Shown: positions 34,727 through 43,454 of the stretch, one piece after another
Layout: each line of letters begins with the position of its first letter
Numbering within the stretch: position 1 is the stretch's first letter
Notes under the pieces: model-generated
What the model saw: only the letters and a program-made list of their open reading frames with translations
Databases searched by the model: none
What the model was told of the DNA's origin: nothing
Assembly (NCBI RefSeq): GCF_014648495.1
Contig: NZ_BMRF01000004.1
Coordinates: 310,001 to 374,000, forward strand
Length of the DNA: 64,000 bases
Direction: 5' to 3'
Origin: Actinomadura cremea
GTDB lineage: Bacteria > Actinomycetota > Actinomycetes > Streptosporangiales > Streptosporangiaceae
Position numbers and translations under genes: made by a program

Positions 34727-37141
34727 TCAGGCGAGCGACGCCAGGACGGGCGGGAGGTCGCCCGCGTGGACGACCGTGAGGCGGCGGGTGGCGCGGGTGA
34801 GGGCGACGTACAGGTCCTGCCCGCCCTTCGGCGAGCCGGCCAGGACGCCCGCCGGGTCGACGAGGACCACCGCGTCGAACTCCAGCCCCTTCGCCTCCTC
34901 GGTGGTCAGCACGACGACGGGGGAGTCGAGGGCCTCCGGGGTGGCCCCGGCGGCGGCGCCGGGCAGCACGGCCAGGACGTCCGCGTGCCGCGCCGCCGAG
35001 ACGATCACCGCGAGCCGGCCCTCGCCGACGGCGTCCAGCTCGTCCCCGACCAGGGCGGGCAGCCCGGTCACCGGCAGCTCGACGGCACGGGGCGGGGCCT
35101 CGTCGTCGCGGACCGACTCCGGCGGCGTCTGGCCCGGGTCCACGGCGGCGAGGACCTCCGCCGCGACCCGCATGATCGCGCCCGGGGTCCGGTAGTTGAC
35201 CATGAGCCGCTGCTCCCGCCACCGTCCCGGGACGTACGGGTCGAGCATCTGCCCCCACGAGGCGGCCCCGGCGGCGCTGCCCGTCTGCGCGATGTCGCCG
35301 ACGACGGTGAGGGAGCGGGTCGGGACGCGCCGCATGACCGTCCGCCACGCCATCGCCGACAGTTCCTGCGCCTCGTCCACGATGACGTGCCCGTACGCCC
35401 ATTCGCGGTCGGCCGTCGCGCGCTGGGCGGTGGTGAGCGGCGGGCCGTCCTCGTGGTGCCGCCCGGCGAGTCCGGCGGCGTCGATCACGTCGGCGGCGTT
35501 CAGCAGGTGGGAACCGCCGGTGCTCTCCAGGACCTCGCGGGCGTACTTCTCCTCGTCCGCGCGGGCCGCCTCGGCGGCGCGGGCGCGGGCGCGGTCGGCC
35601 GCATCGTCGACGCCGAGCCATTCGGCGGCCTCGTCCAGCAGCGGGACGTCCGCGACCGTCCACTCCGCCCCGGCCGGGCGCTCCAGGAGCGCGGCCTCGG
35701 ACGGCCGCAGGCCCGCGCGCCCGCCGAGCCGGGCGAGGGCCGCGGGGTCGGCGAACAGCTCGGACAGCAGCCGCTGCGGCGTCAGCTCCGGCCACAGCGC
35801 GTCGATCGCCGAACGGACGGACCGGTCGAGCCAGAGCGTCTCCTTCGCGAGCCGCAGGTCGGTCTCGTCCAGCAACGGCTCCTCCTCGGCCTCCTCCATC
35901 AGCTCCCGCAGCCACTCGGGCAGCCCGCCCTCGCGCGCCATCGCCTCCAGCGGCTCGTCGACCATCCGGTCGTACTGCTCGGCCCGGTTCAGCGCGAGCG
36001 CATCGAGCATGTCGTGGACGAACCGGCGCCGCTGCACGTTGTGGGCCCCGCGCAGCGAGCGGGCCCGGTCGCGGGCGCGCTCGCAGTCCGCGGCGGACAC
36101 CGTCAGCGTCATGCCGTCGGCCTCCACCGCCAGGCCGTCCGCCGGGGCGCGCTGCCGGTCCCGGACGGCCTCGGCCACGAGGTCCGCCATCCGCGCGTCG
36201 CCCTTCACCACCGCGACGTCCGGCGCGTCGGACGCCGTCGCCCGCGTCCCCGGGAACAGCTCGCCGACCGTGGCGAGCACGACGTCGGTCTCGCCGAGCC
36301 CCGGCAGGACCTGCTCGATGTAGCGCAGGAAGGTCGCGTTCGGTCCGACCACCAGGACGCCGCGGCGCTCGAGCACGTCGCGGTGCGTGTAGAGCAGGAA
36401 CGCGGCGCGGTGCAGCGCCGCGACGGTCTTGCCGGTGCCCGGCCCGCCCTGCACCACCAGCACGCCCTGCAGGCCCGCCCGGATCACCTCGTCCTGCTCC
36501 TGCTGGATGGTGGCGACGACGTCGCTCATCCGTCCCGTCCGGCCCCGGCGCAGCGTCGCCAGCAGCGCGGCCTCCCCGACGAGCGTCCGCCGCTCGGGCT
36601 CCGCCAGCCCGTCGAGGTCGAACACCTCGTCGTCCAGCCCGACGACCTCGCGGTGCCGCAGGTGCAGGTGGCGGCGGCGTGCGAGGGTGCCGGGCGCGCC
36701 GGACGTGGCGGTGTAGAACGGGCGGGCCGCGGCGGCGCGCCAGTCGATCAGCAGCGGCTCGTGGTCCTCGTCGCGCAGCCCGATCCGGCCGACGTAGAAC
36801 GTGTCGCCCGGCCCGTCGCCGTCGGCGCGGTGGTCGATGCGGCCGAAGCACAGCGCGTCCTCGACGCCGCCGAGGCGGGCCAGCCGGCGGGCGGCCTCGT
36901 CGGTGGCGACGGCGCTCTCCACCCGAGCCTGGAACGCGCTCCCGCCGCCCGCCGCGGGGCCCTCGCGCAGCGCGGCCTCGGCCTTGGCCCGCTCGGCGTC
37001 GAGCCGCCCGTACAGGCGCGTGACGTGCTCCTGCTCCACGCGGAGGGCCTCGTGCCGCGCGGCGTCCCCGGCCCCGGTTCCGGCGGTGGCCCCGGCGAAT
37101 TCTCCGCCGGACTTGACAACGCTGGATTGACGATGCCCCAT
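34727..37141 (-). CDS. helD: HelD-type superfamily I helicase (RNA-polymerase recycling factor)
   Basis: An 804-residue protein. An N-terminal helical/coiled region (~25-110, ALRVEQEHVTRLYGRLDAER) precedes a UvrD-like motor with Walker A QGGPGTGKTVAALH, Walker B IVDEAQELSAM, and late motifs LTTEEAKGLEFDAVVLVD and LYVALTRATRRLTVVHAG. This matches HelD proteins that remove RNA polymerase from DNA; some actinobacterial homologues (HelR) also protect against rifamycins. Start is ATG 37141. The upstream region has an extended -10 and palindromes. It is convergent with the kinase operon, 3 bp apart. Confidence 0.88.
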   Translation of the reverse strand: MGHRQSSVVKSGGEFAGATAGTGAGDAARHEALRVEQEHVTRLYGRLDAERAKAEAALREGPAAGGGSAFQARVESAVATDEAARRLARLGGVEDALCFGRIDHRADGDGPGDTFYVGRIGLRDEDHEPLLIDWRAAAARPFYTATSGAPGTLARRRHLHLRHREVVGLDDEVFDLDGLAEPERRTLVGEAALLATLRRGRTGRMSDVVATIQQEQDEVIRAGLQGVLVVQGGPGTGKTVAALHRAAFLLYTHRDVLERRGVLVVGPNATFLRYIEQVLPGLGETDVVLATVGELFPGTRATASDAPDVAVVKGDARMADLVAEAVRDRQRAPADGLAVEADGMTLTVSAADCERARDRARSLRGAHNVQRRRFVHDMLDALALNRAEQYDRMVDEPLEAMAREGGLPEWLRELMEEAEEEPLLDETDLRLAKETLWLDRSVRSAIDALWPELTPQRLLSELFADPAALARLGGRAGLRPSEAALLERPAGAEWTVADVPLLDEAAEWLGVDDAADRARARAAEAARADEEKYAREVLESTGGSHLLNAADVIDAAGLAGRHHEDGPPLTTAQRATADREWAYGHVIVDEAQELSAMAWRTVMRRVPTRSLTVVGDIAQTGSAAGAASWGQMLDPYVPGRWREQRLMVNYRTPGAIMRVAAEVLAAVDPGQTPPESVRDDEAPPRAVELPVTGLPALVGDELDAVGEGRLAVIVSAARHADVLAVLPGAAAGATPEALDSPVVVLTTEEAKGLEFDAVVLVDPAGVLAGSPKGGQDLYVALTRATRRLTVVHAGDLPPVLASLA

Positions 37142-37144
37142 GTG

Positions 37145-37208
37145 TTAGGTACACTCCTAAGTGTAGGGATGGGTTCTCTGTGTCCGCATGTAACCCATTA
37201 TCCTAGCA
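37145..37208 (-). promoter_or_regulatory. helD promoter with palindromic 5' UTR
   Basis: On the minus strand an extended -10, TGC-TAGGAT (37208-37200), precedes a ~50-nt AT-richer leader. ACACT-CCTA-AGTGT (37151-37164) and TTAGG-TACACT-CCTAA (37145-37160) form overlapping inverted repeats just before the ATG. They could be an operator or sequester the start region. No good -35 is seen. I found nothing resembling the rifamycin-associated element as I recall it. Confidence 0.45.
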
Positions 37209-37351
37209 TTCCCGTGCGCCCTCCGCGGATGATCGTCTGAAAAGATCACTCCTGTTGCGCGGTGCGTCATCTTCACGGTGCCTTTCGGTCACCGACCTTC
37301 GCGAGGCTGACCGGCGATCGATGCCGGAATCCTCCGAAAGGTCGCTCCCCC

Positions 37352-39031
37352 ATGGCCGACGCGCCCCAGCTCGACCGGCGTTCCTTCCTCGTCACCACCG
37401 GACTCGCGGTCGGCACGGCCGCGACCGTCTCCGCCGTCCCCGGCACGGCCCACGCCGCGCCCCGCACCCGGCGCCTGCCCGGCGACCCGTTCACGCTCGG
37501 CGTCGCGTCCGGCGACCCCGAGCCCGACGGGTTCGTCCTGTGGACCCGCCTCGCCCTCGACCCCCTCGCCGAGGACGGTCGCGGCGGCATGCCGAACCGG
37601 AACGTCGACGTCCACTGGGAGGTGGCGCGGGACGAGCGGTTCCGCAAGGTCGAGCGGCGCGGCACGGCGGTCGCGCGGCCCGAGTCCGCCCACTCCGTCC
37701 ACGTCGAACTGGAGGGGCTGCGGCACGGCCGCGACTACTGGTACCGGTTCCGCGCCGGCGCCCACTTCTCCCCGGTCGGGCGGACGGTCACCGCGCCCCG
37801 CCCCGACTCGTTCGGCCCCGCCCTCGCCATGGCGTTCGTCTCCTGCAGCCAGTACGAGCACGGGTACTTCACCGCATATCGGCGGCTCGCCGAGGAGCAC
37901 CCCGACCTGATCCTGCACCTCGGCGACTACCAGTACGAGTACAAGCCGAACGACTACACGATCCCGGCCGGCAACGTCCGCGACCACGAGGGTCCCGAGA
38001 CCGTCACCCTCGCGAACTACCGGCAGCGGCACGCCCAGTACAAGGCCGACCCCGACCTGCAGGCCGCGCACGCCGCCGCGCCCTGGCTCGTCGTGTTCGA
38101 CGACCACGAGGTCGAGAACAACTGGGCCGACGACGTCCCCGAGGCGGGCTCCGACACGCCCGACCCGGCCGACTTCCGGCGCCGCCGCGTCGCCGCCTTC
38201 AAGGCGTACTACGAGAACATGCCGCTGCGCCGCCGCTCCATCCCGAACGGCCCGGACATCCAGATCTACCGGCGCGTCCGCTGGGGCAAGCTCGCCAACT
38301 TCCACATGCTCGACACCCGCCAGTTCCGCGACGACCAGGGCTGCGGCGACGGCTACAAGGACTGCCCCGAGGCCGTCGACCCCGCACGCTCCATCACCGG
38401 CGCCGAGCAGGAGAAGTGGCTGCTCGACGGGTTCGCGGAGTCCGGCGCCCGCTGGGACGTCCTCGGCCAGCAGGTCTTCTTCGCCCAGCGCGACAACAAC
38501 GCGGGCCCCGCCAAGATCACCTCGATGGACGGCTGGGACGGCTACGTCGCGTCCCGCAGGCGCATCACCGAGGGCTGGCTGAACCGCAAGGTCCGCAACC
38601 CGGTCGTCCTCACCGGCGACGTCCACGCCCACTGGGCGAGCGACCTCAAGCTCGACTACGACGACCCGGACTCGCCGACCGTCGGCTCCGAACTCGTCGC
38701 CTCGTCCATCACCAGCGGCGGCGACGGCGCCGACTCCGACCCGGCCGACCACCCCTTCCTCACGATCAACCCGCACCTGCGCTTCTACAACAACCAGCGC
38801 GGCTACGTGCTCACGAAGATCGACAAGCGCGAGATGAGGGCCGACTTCAAGACCCTCCCGACCGTCCGCGACCACGTCGCCGAGGCATCGACCAAGGCCA
38901 CGTACGTCATCGAGGACGAGGTCCCGGGCGTCAAGCAGACCTACCTGCGTCCCTTCAACGCCCCCAGGACGGCCGCCAAGTCCGATCGCGACCTGATCGA
39001 GGAGACCGTCCGGAACGAGACCCGGCGCTGA
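37352..39031 (+). CDS. phoD: Secreted alkaline phosphatase D (PhoD)
   Basis: A 559-residue Tat-exported phosphodiesterase/phosphatase. The signal peptide has the twin-arginine motif (LDRRSFLVTTGL) and an AHA-like cleavage site near residue 33. The PhoD N-terminal domain begins FTLGVASGDPEPDGFVLWTR; the metallophosphatase core shows AFVSCSQYEHGYFTAY, HLGDYQYEY, VFDDHEVENNWADD and VVLTGDVHAHWAS. Ca2+/Fe3+-dependent PhoD releases phosphate outside the cell. ATG 37352 was chosen because the Tat peptide starts there. A single PHO-box-like unit upstream was not convincing. Confidence 0.93.
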   Translation: MADAPQLDRRSFLVTTGLAVGTAATVSAVPGTAHAAPRTRRLPGDPFTLGVASGDPEPDGFVLWTRLALDPLAEDGRGGMPNRNVDVHWEVARDERFRKVERRGTAVARPESAHSVHVELEGLRHGRDYWYRFRAGAHFSPVGRTVTAPRPDSFGPALAMAFVSCSQYEHGYFTAYRRLAEEHPDLILHLGDYQYEYKPNDYTIPAGNVRDHEGPETVTLANYRQRHAQYKADPDLQAAHAAAPWLVVFDDHEVENNWADDVPEAGSDTPDPADFRRRRVAAFKAYYENMPLRRRSIPNGPDIQIYRRVRWGKLANFHMLDTRQFRDDQGCGDGYKDCPEAVDPARSITGAEQEKWLLDGFAESGARWDVLGQQVFFAQRDNNAGPAKITSMDGWDGYVASRRRITEGWLNRKVRNPVVLTGDVHAHWASDLKLDYDDPDSPTVGSELVASSITSGGDGADSDPADHPFLTINPHLRFYNNQRGYVLTKIDKREMRADFKTLPTVRDHVAEASTKATYVIEDEVPGVKQTYLRPFNAPRTAAKSDRDLIEETVRNETRR

Positions 39032-39045
39032 CGCGCGGTCTCCCG

Positions 39046-39084
39046 CCGGGTCCCCGGGCGCCGCGCACCGCGCCGGGGACCCGG
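39046..39084. terminator. Stem-loop terminator after phoD
   Basis: CCGGGTCCCCGG (39046-39057) and CCGGGGACCCGG (39073-39084) form a perfect 12-bp stem with a 15-nt loop. It sits 15 bp past the phoD stop and 25 bp from the convergent SDR stop, so it can end both transcripts. Confidence 0.75.
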
Positions 39085-39108
39085 CCGGTCGTTCTCACCC
39101 GGTCGCCG

Positions 39109-40176
39109 TCACCCGGCCGGGACGCCCGCCGGCCGGGCCCGGCCGAACTCCTCCGCGACGAGCCGGTCCGCCCAGACGCGCAGGGCGTCGGTCACCGGAG
39201 GGTGCGCCAGTCCGGCGGCGCGGGCGAGCGCGTCGGCCGACGCGGTGTCGTAGCGGTCCTCGGACAGGAAGGCGAGCGTCTCGGGCTCGATCCCGGTGAG
39301 CGCCCGCGGCAGCCGCCGCACGAGCCCGACCGGGACGACGGCGCGCGGCGCGCGCACGCCGAGGTGCCGCGCGAGCAGCCCGATCAGCTCGGGCAGCTCC
39401 GGCGTGGCGCCGTCGAGGACCCAGTGCGCCCGGACGCGCCCGCCGTCGTGCTCGGGCACGGCGGCCATGAAGCGCGCGAGATGGTCGACGGTGACGACCG
39501 GGACGAACGTGCGCCGCGTCCCCGCGAGGGCCGGGAGGCGGCCCCTCCAGAGCTTCTCCACCAGATCGGCCAGGCCGATGTACTGGCCCGCCTCGCCGGT
39601 GACCGAATGGCCGATCACCCCGGACGGATTGACCACGGTCAGCGGGAGCCCCTCCCGCTCGGCGAGGGCCCGCACCGCCGCGTCGCCCTCGCGCTTCGAC
39701 GCCTCGTACGCGCCGTGCCGCCGGTAGACGGCGTCCCACCCCTCGGCGGGGCCTCGCGTGCCCACCGCCCCGACGCGGTACCCGGACACGTGGACGAGGC
39801 GGCGCAGGCGCGGGAGCGTCCCGGCCCACCGCGCGACGTGCAGCGCGCCGTCGACGTTCGCGCGCCGCGCCTCGCCGCGTCCCATGCCGAACCGGTAGAC
39901 GGCCGCGGCGTTGAAGACGTCGCGCACGGAGTCCAGCCGGTCCCGGTCGGCCGGGGACAGCGCGAGCCCCTGCCGGGCGATGTCGGCGGGGACGACGGTG
40001 AGGGACCGGTCGTCGGCGCCGCGGTCGCGCAGCCACGCGCGCAACTCGTCGCCGCGGGCCGGTCCGCCCCGGACGGCCGCGGCGACCGTCCGTCCGCGGG
40101 CGAGCAGCTCCGCCGCCAGCCACCGTCCGATGAAGCCGGTCGCCCCGGCGACGAGGGCGTCGGGTCCGTCGCTCAT
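39109..40176 (-). CDS. NAD-dependent epimerase/dehydratase-type SDR
   Basis: A 355-residue extended short-chain dehydrogenase. The cofactor motif is ALVAGATGFIGRWLAAELL; the active-site tyrosine and lysine lie in GAYEASKREGDAAV, with NPSGVIG after them. It resembles the dihydroflavonol-reductase-like branch of SDRs. ATG 40176 is preceded by GGAGG with 5-bp spacing. Immediately upstream is one of two near-identical operators shared with the adjacent tetR gene, so the TetR protein very probably represses it. Confidence 0.85.
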   Translation of the reverse strand: MSDGPDALVAGATGFIGRWLAAELLARGRTVAAAVRGGPARGDELRAWLRDRGADDRSLTVVPADIARQGLALSPADRDRLDSVRDVFNAAAVYRFGMGRGEARRANVDGALHVARWAGTLPRLRRLVHVSGYRVGAVGTRGPAEGWDAVYRRHGAYEASKREGDAAVRALAEREGLPLTVVNPSGVIGHSVTGEAGQYIGLADLVEKLWRGRLPALAGTRRTFVPVVTVDHLARFMAAVPEHDGGRVRAHWVLDGATPELPELIGLLARHLGVRAPRAVVPVGLVRRLPRALTGIEPETLAFLSEDRYDTASADALARAAGLAHPPVTDALRVWADRLVAEEFGRARPAGVPAG

Positions 40177-40188
40177 GAATCCTCCAAG

Positions 40189-40209
40189 TAGACCGATCTG
40201 CATAATTCG
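40189..40209. promoter_or_regulatory. TetR operator copy 1 (SDR promoter)
   Basis: TAGACCGATCT, one base, then CATAATTCG. On the minus strand the AATTATG part can serve as a -10 box and the near-palindrome centred on CCGATC covers the transcription start, 13 bp ahead of the SDR ATG. It agrees with copy 2 at 20 of 21 bases. Confidence 0.7.
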
Positions 40210-40246
40210 ACGGCATGTGTGCGGGACGCCCGCGCACGGCGGCGGG

Positions 40247-40819
40247 TCAGCCGGCCAGCAGCGCCCGGACGGAGCGGCGCGCCCGCTCGACGGGCGTCCT
40301 GGCCCGCTGCGCGCGCGCCAGGACGAGGGCCCCCTCGATGAGCGCGAGCAGGGCGCCCGCCAGGTCGTCGGCGCGGCCGGGAGAGCGGCCGTCGGCGACG
40401 AGCCGGTCCGCGAGGGCCCGCTCCCAGCCGCCGTAGACGTCCGCGCAGACCCGCCGCAACGCGTCGTTGCCCGCCGCCGTCTCCAGCGCGACCGTGGCGA
40501 CCGGGCAGCCCTTGGCGTACCCGGACGCCTCCATCCGGTCGGCCAGCGCGTCCAGGACCGCCTCGACCAGTTCCGCGGTGCCGGACGACTCCTCGGCCAG
40601 GCCCGCGATCAGCTCGGTGATCTCCCGCCCGGAGACGGCCACGGCCTCCGCGACGAGCTGCTCCTTGCCGCCGGGGAAGTGGTGGTACAGCGACCCCCGG
40701 GGCGCCTTCCCGGCCGCGATCACGTCGTTCAGCCCGGCGCCGTGGTACCCGCGCTCCTCGACGAGCGCCCGCGCGGCGTCGATCAGCCGCGCCCGCGTCT
40801 CGTCTCCTCTGCCCGCCAT
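40247..40819 (-). CDS. TetR-family repressor (LmrA/YxaF type)
   Basis: A 190-residue regulator. The helix-turn-helix (~10-55) reads ARLIDAARALVEERGYHGAG, APRGSLYHHFPGGKEQL. The ligand domain includes GCPVATVALETAAG, characteristic of the LmrA/YxaF group. Two copies of one operator, before its own start and before the SDR gene, suggest autoregulation plus repression of the dehydrogenase by an unknown small molecule. The ATG lies only 10 bp from operator copy 2, so its mRNA leader must be very short. Confidence 0.92.
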   Translation of the reverse strand: MAGRGDETRARLIDAARALVEERGYHGAGLNDVIAAGKAPRGSLYHHFPGGKEQLVAEAVAVSGREITELIAGLAEESSGTAELVEAVLDALADRMEASGYAKGCPVATVALETAAGNDALRRVCADVYGGWERALADRLVADGRSPGRADDLAGALLALIEGALVLARAQRARTPVERARRSVRALLAG

Positions 40820-40829
40820 GGCCCCAGAC

Positions 40830-40850
40830 TAGACCGATCTACATAATTCG
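40830..40850. promoter_or_regulatory. TetR operator copy 2 (autoregulatory promoter)
   Basis: TAGACCGATCT, one base, then CATAATTCG, differing from copy 1 only at the middle base. It includes the imperfect palindrome TAGACCGATCTA and an AATTATG -10-like segment on the minus strand, 11 bp from the tetR start. Confidence 0.7.
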
Positions 40851-40888
40851 TCCAGCCGTCCCGTCGCCGGGGGACGGCCGCCCGGACG

Positions 40889-41980
40889 TCAGCGGTCGGT
40901 GCGGGGGTTCGTCGCGGAGCCCCCGAGGATCGCGTCGAGGTCGTACGCGACGGGGACCTCCAGCTGCTCGTACGTGCACGACTCGGGCGTGCGGTCGGGC
41001 CGCCAGTTGCGGAAACGGGCGGTGTGCCGGAACCGGTCGCCCTCCATCGCCTCGTACGCGACCTCCACGACCGGCTCGGGGCGCAGGGCGACCCAGGAGA
41101 GGTCCTTCTTGCCGGTCCAGCGGGAGATCGCGCCGGGCATGCGGTCGACCGTGGCCTCGGTCTGCCGCGCCCACTCCGACCACGGGTGGCCCTCGTAGCT
41201 GTCCATCCGGTAGGGCTGCAGCTCCTCGACGAGTTCCGCGCGGCGCTTCATCGTGAACGACGCCGCCACGCCCACGTGCTGCAGGTGGCCCTTGTCGTTG
41301 TAGAGACCGAGCAGGAGGGAGCCGACGATCGGCCCGGACTTGTGCCAGCGGAAGCCCGCGACGACGCAGTCGCAGGTGCGCTCGTGCTTGACCTTGAACT
41401 GGACGCGCTTGTCGGGCTCGTACGGCAGGTCGCGCGGCTTGGCGATGACGCCGTCGAGGCCCGCGCCCTCGAACTCGTCGAACCAGCGCAGCGCCAGCTC
41501 GTAGGAGTCGGACGCGGGCGTCACGTGGATCGGCGCGTTCACCCCGGAGAGGGTGTCGACGAGCCGCCGCCGCCGCTCGCCCAGCGGCATCTCCAGGAAC
41601 GACTCGTCGCCGAGCGCGAGCAGGTCGAACGCCACGAAGGACGCCGGGGTCTGCTCCGACAGCAGCGTGATCCGGGAGGCGGCCGGGTGGATGCGCTGCT
41701 GGAGCTTGTCGAAGTCGAGGCGGGTGCCCTGCGGCAGGACGATCTCACCGTCCACCACGCACCGCTCCGGCAGCTCCCGTTTCACCGCCTCCACCAGCTC
41801 GGGGAAGTACCGGGTGAGCGGCTTCTCGCCGCGACTCGACAGCTCCACCTCGTCGCCGTCCCGGAAGACGACGCAGCGGAAGCCGTCCCATTTGGGCTCG
41901 TACAGCAGGTCGCCCTGGGGCATGGTCTTGACCGCCTTGGCCAGCATCGGCGAGAACGGCGGACTGATCGGCAGGTCCAT
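40889..41980 (-). CDS. ligC: ATP-dependent DNA ligase (LigC-like)
   Basis: A 363-residue ligase. The adenylation lysine is K30 in EPKWDGFRCVV; further nucleotidyltransferase motifs are SSRGEKPLT, VVDGEIVLP, SFVAFDLLAL, GLDGVIAKP and VQFKVKHERTCDCVV. The C-terminal OB-fold (~225-350) includes VGSLLLGLYNDKGHLQHVG. LigC enzymes seal breaks in back-up end joining with Ku and LigD-like polymerases. The stand-alone polymerase gene lies 16 kb away; Ku is not in the window. Confidence 0.93.
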   Translation of the reverse strand: MDLPISPPFSPMLAKAVKTMPQGDLLYEPKWDGFRCVVFRDGDEVELSSRGEKPLTRYFPELVEAVKRELPERCVVDGEIVLPQGTRLDFDKLQQRIHPAASRITLLSEQTPASFVAFDLLALGDESFLEMPLGERRRRLVDTLSGVNAPIHVTPASDSYELALRWFDEFEGAGLDGVIAKPRDLPYEPDKRVQFKVKHERTCDCVVAGFRWHKSGPIVGSLLLGLYNDKGHLQHVGVAASFTMKRRAELVEELQPYRMDSYEGHPWSEWARQTEATVDRMPGAISRWTGKKDLSWVALRPEPVVEVAYEAMEGDRFRHTARFRNWRPDRTPESCTYEQLEVPVAYDLDAILGGSATNPRTDR

Positions 41981-42042
41981 GGCACCATCTTGCTCTCCGC
42001 CACCGACAGAACGCCGCCCCGGGGTCCGCTAATCTGCAGCTC

Positions 42043-42753
42043 ATGCGCCGTCTCCTGCCCGAACCCGCGATGGACGGCGCCGACCCCTTTGCCGAGTACG
42101 GCGACGCGCCCGGCCTGCGGGTCGGCATGGTGATGAGCGCGGACGGCGCGGTCACCGACGCCGAGGGCTGGACCGACGGGCTCGGCGGCGCCGCCGACTT
42201 CCGCGTGTTCCGCACCCTGCGGGCGCTCGCCGACGCGATCCTCGTCGGCGCCGGGACCGTCCGGACGGGACGGCTCGGCCCCGCGAGGCTCCGCGCCGAT
42301 CTGCGCGCGCGCCGGGGCGGCCCGCCCGCGCCCATCGTGGTCGTGAGCCGCTCACTCGATCTCGACTGGACGCTCCCGCTGTTCACCGACGCCGAGACCC
42401 CGACGGTGGTCGTCACGACCGAGCGTGCGCGCGCGCACGTCCCGTCCGGGATACCGGTGATCGCGGCGGGAGCCGACGGCATCGACCTGCCGGAGGCGAT
42501 CCGCCTCCTGCACGAGGAGCTGGGGCCGCGCCTGCTCTGCGAGGGCGGACCCGGCCTGACCACCGCGCTGTTCCGCGCGTCCCTGGTGGACGAGCTGTGC
42601 CTCAACATCGCCCCGGCGCTGCACGGCCCGCGCACCCCGCTGCTCACGATGCCGCCCGCCCCCGGCGAGCCCGCCGGGACCCCGCTGGAACCGGTGGGGC
42701 TCTACCTGGACGAGGGCGTGCTGTTCGTCCGCTACCGGGTCGCGCGGGTGTAG
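42043..42753 (+). CDS. RibD C-terminal / dihydrofolate-reductase-like protein (copy A)
   Basis: A 236-residue pyrimidine-reductase-fold protein. NADPH-site elements are LRVGMVMSADGAVTDAEGWT, LADAILVGAGTVRTGRLGP, PIVVVSRSLDLDW and LCEGGPGLTTAL. It lacks the deaminase half of RibD and is unlikely to be the only riboflavin reductase. Its last 22 bp overlap the 3' end of a convergent paralogue. Both may be redox enzymes of unknown substrate. Confidence 0.85.
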   Translation: MRRLLPEPAMDGADPFAEYGDAPGLRVGMVMSADGAVTDAEGWTDGLGGAADFRVFRTLRALADAILVGAGTVRTGRLGPARLRADLRARRGGPPAPIVVVSRSLDLDWTLPLFTDAETPTVVVTTERARAHVPSGIPVIAAGADGIDLPEAIRLLHEELGPRLLCEGGPGLTTALFRASLVDELCLNIAPALHGPRTPLLTMPPAPGEPAGTPLEPVGLYLDEGVLFVRYRVARV

Positions 42754-43454
42754 CGGAGGAAGAGGAAGTCCTCGTCGGTGAGGGCGTGCGCGAGCCGCCA
42801 GGACGCCGGCTCGGGCACGGTCGGACCGTCGAGGATCCGCAGCGCGTCGCCGCCGAGCAGCATCGGGCTGAGCGTGAGGCACAGCTCGTCGAGCAGGCCG
42901 GCGGCGGCGACCTGCCCGAGGACGGATGGGCCGCCCTCGACCAGCAGCCGCCGGTGGCCCCGCGCGGCCAGCGCCCGGAACGCGACCCCGAAGTCGAGGG
43001 CCCGCTCCCCGGCGATGATCACCTCGGCGTGCTCGCGCGCCGCCCGCAGCCGCTCCGGGTCGGCGTCCGCGCTGGTCAGCACGATCGTCGGGACCCGCGC
43101 CTCGGTGAACACCGGCCCGTCGAAGTCCAGCCCGAGCGAGTGGGAGACGATCACCAGCGGCGGCACCGGTGTCCGGCCGTCCCGCACGTCGCCCCATTCG
43201 GGGACGGGCCGGACCGGCCCGTAGCCCTCGGCGCGGACCGTCCCGGCGCCGACGATCACGGCGTCGGCGAGGCCGCGCAGCAGCAGGAACAGGCGCTTGT
43301 CCGCCTCGTTGCCGAGCCCGCCGCTGCGCTCGTCGCGCTGGGCGGCCCCGTCGAGGCCGGCGACCATGTTGGCGCGCAGCCACGTCCCGTCCGGCGGGTA
43401 GGCGTACTGCTCGACGAGGTCGACATGGTCGGGCGAAGAGTTCAGTGGCCGCAT
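42732..43454 (-). CDS. RibD C-terminal / dihydrofolate-reductase-like protein (copy B)
   Basis: A 240-residue paralogue of the convergent gene (WLRANMVAGLDGAAQRD, LADAVIVGAGTVRAEGYGP, LVIVSHSLGLDFDGP, LLVEGGPSVLGQVAAAGLLD). ATG 43454 follows GGAGCT. The substrate-facing loops differ from copy A. The two genes face each other and overlap by 22 bp at their tails, so they are not one operon. Confidence 0.85.
   Translation of the reverse strand: MRPLNSSPDHVDLVEQYAYPPDGTWLRANMVAGLDGAAQRDERSGGLGNEADKRLFLLLRGLADAVIVGAGTVRAEGYGPVRPVPEWGDVRDGRTPVPPLVIVSHSLGLDFDGPVFTEARVPTIVLTSADADPERLRAAREHAEVIIAGERALDFGVAFRALAARGHRRLLVEGGPSVLGQVAAAGLLDELCLTLSPMLLGGDALRILDGPTVPEPASWRLAHALTDEDFLFLRYTRATR

Noticed and set aside
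30000-34800. Calling the operon a Zorya system
   Set aside because: No ZorA/ZorB family signature, no OmpA-like domain, and no ZorC/D/E genes; only the membrane layout is similar.
37141-37260. Rifamycin-associated element upstream of helD
   Set aside because: The expected inverted-repeat core, as remembered, was not found; the palindromes present have a different sequence.
37270-37335. Possible PHO box upstream of phoD
   Set aside because: One 11-bp unit (GGTCACCGACC) resembles the direct-repeat unit, but adjacent units in register do not match, so it is below the standard for a PhoP site.
37255-40191. A 978-codon plus-strand frame covering phoD and the SDR
   Set aside because: It reads through PhoD out of frame and antisense through the SDR gene; no start context and no domain.
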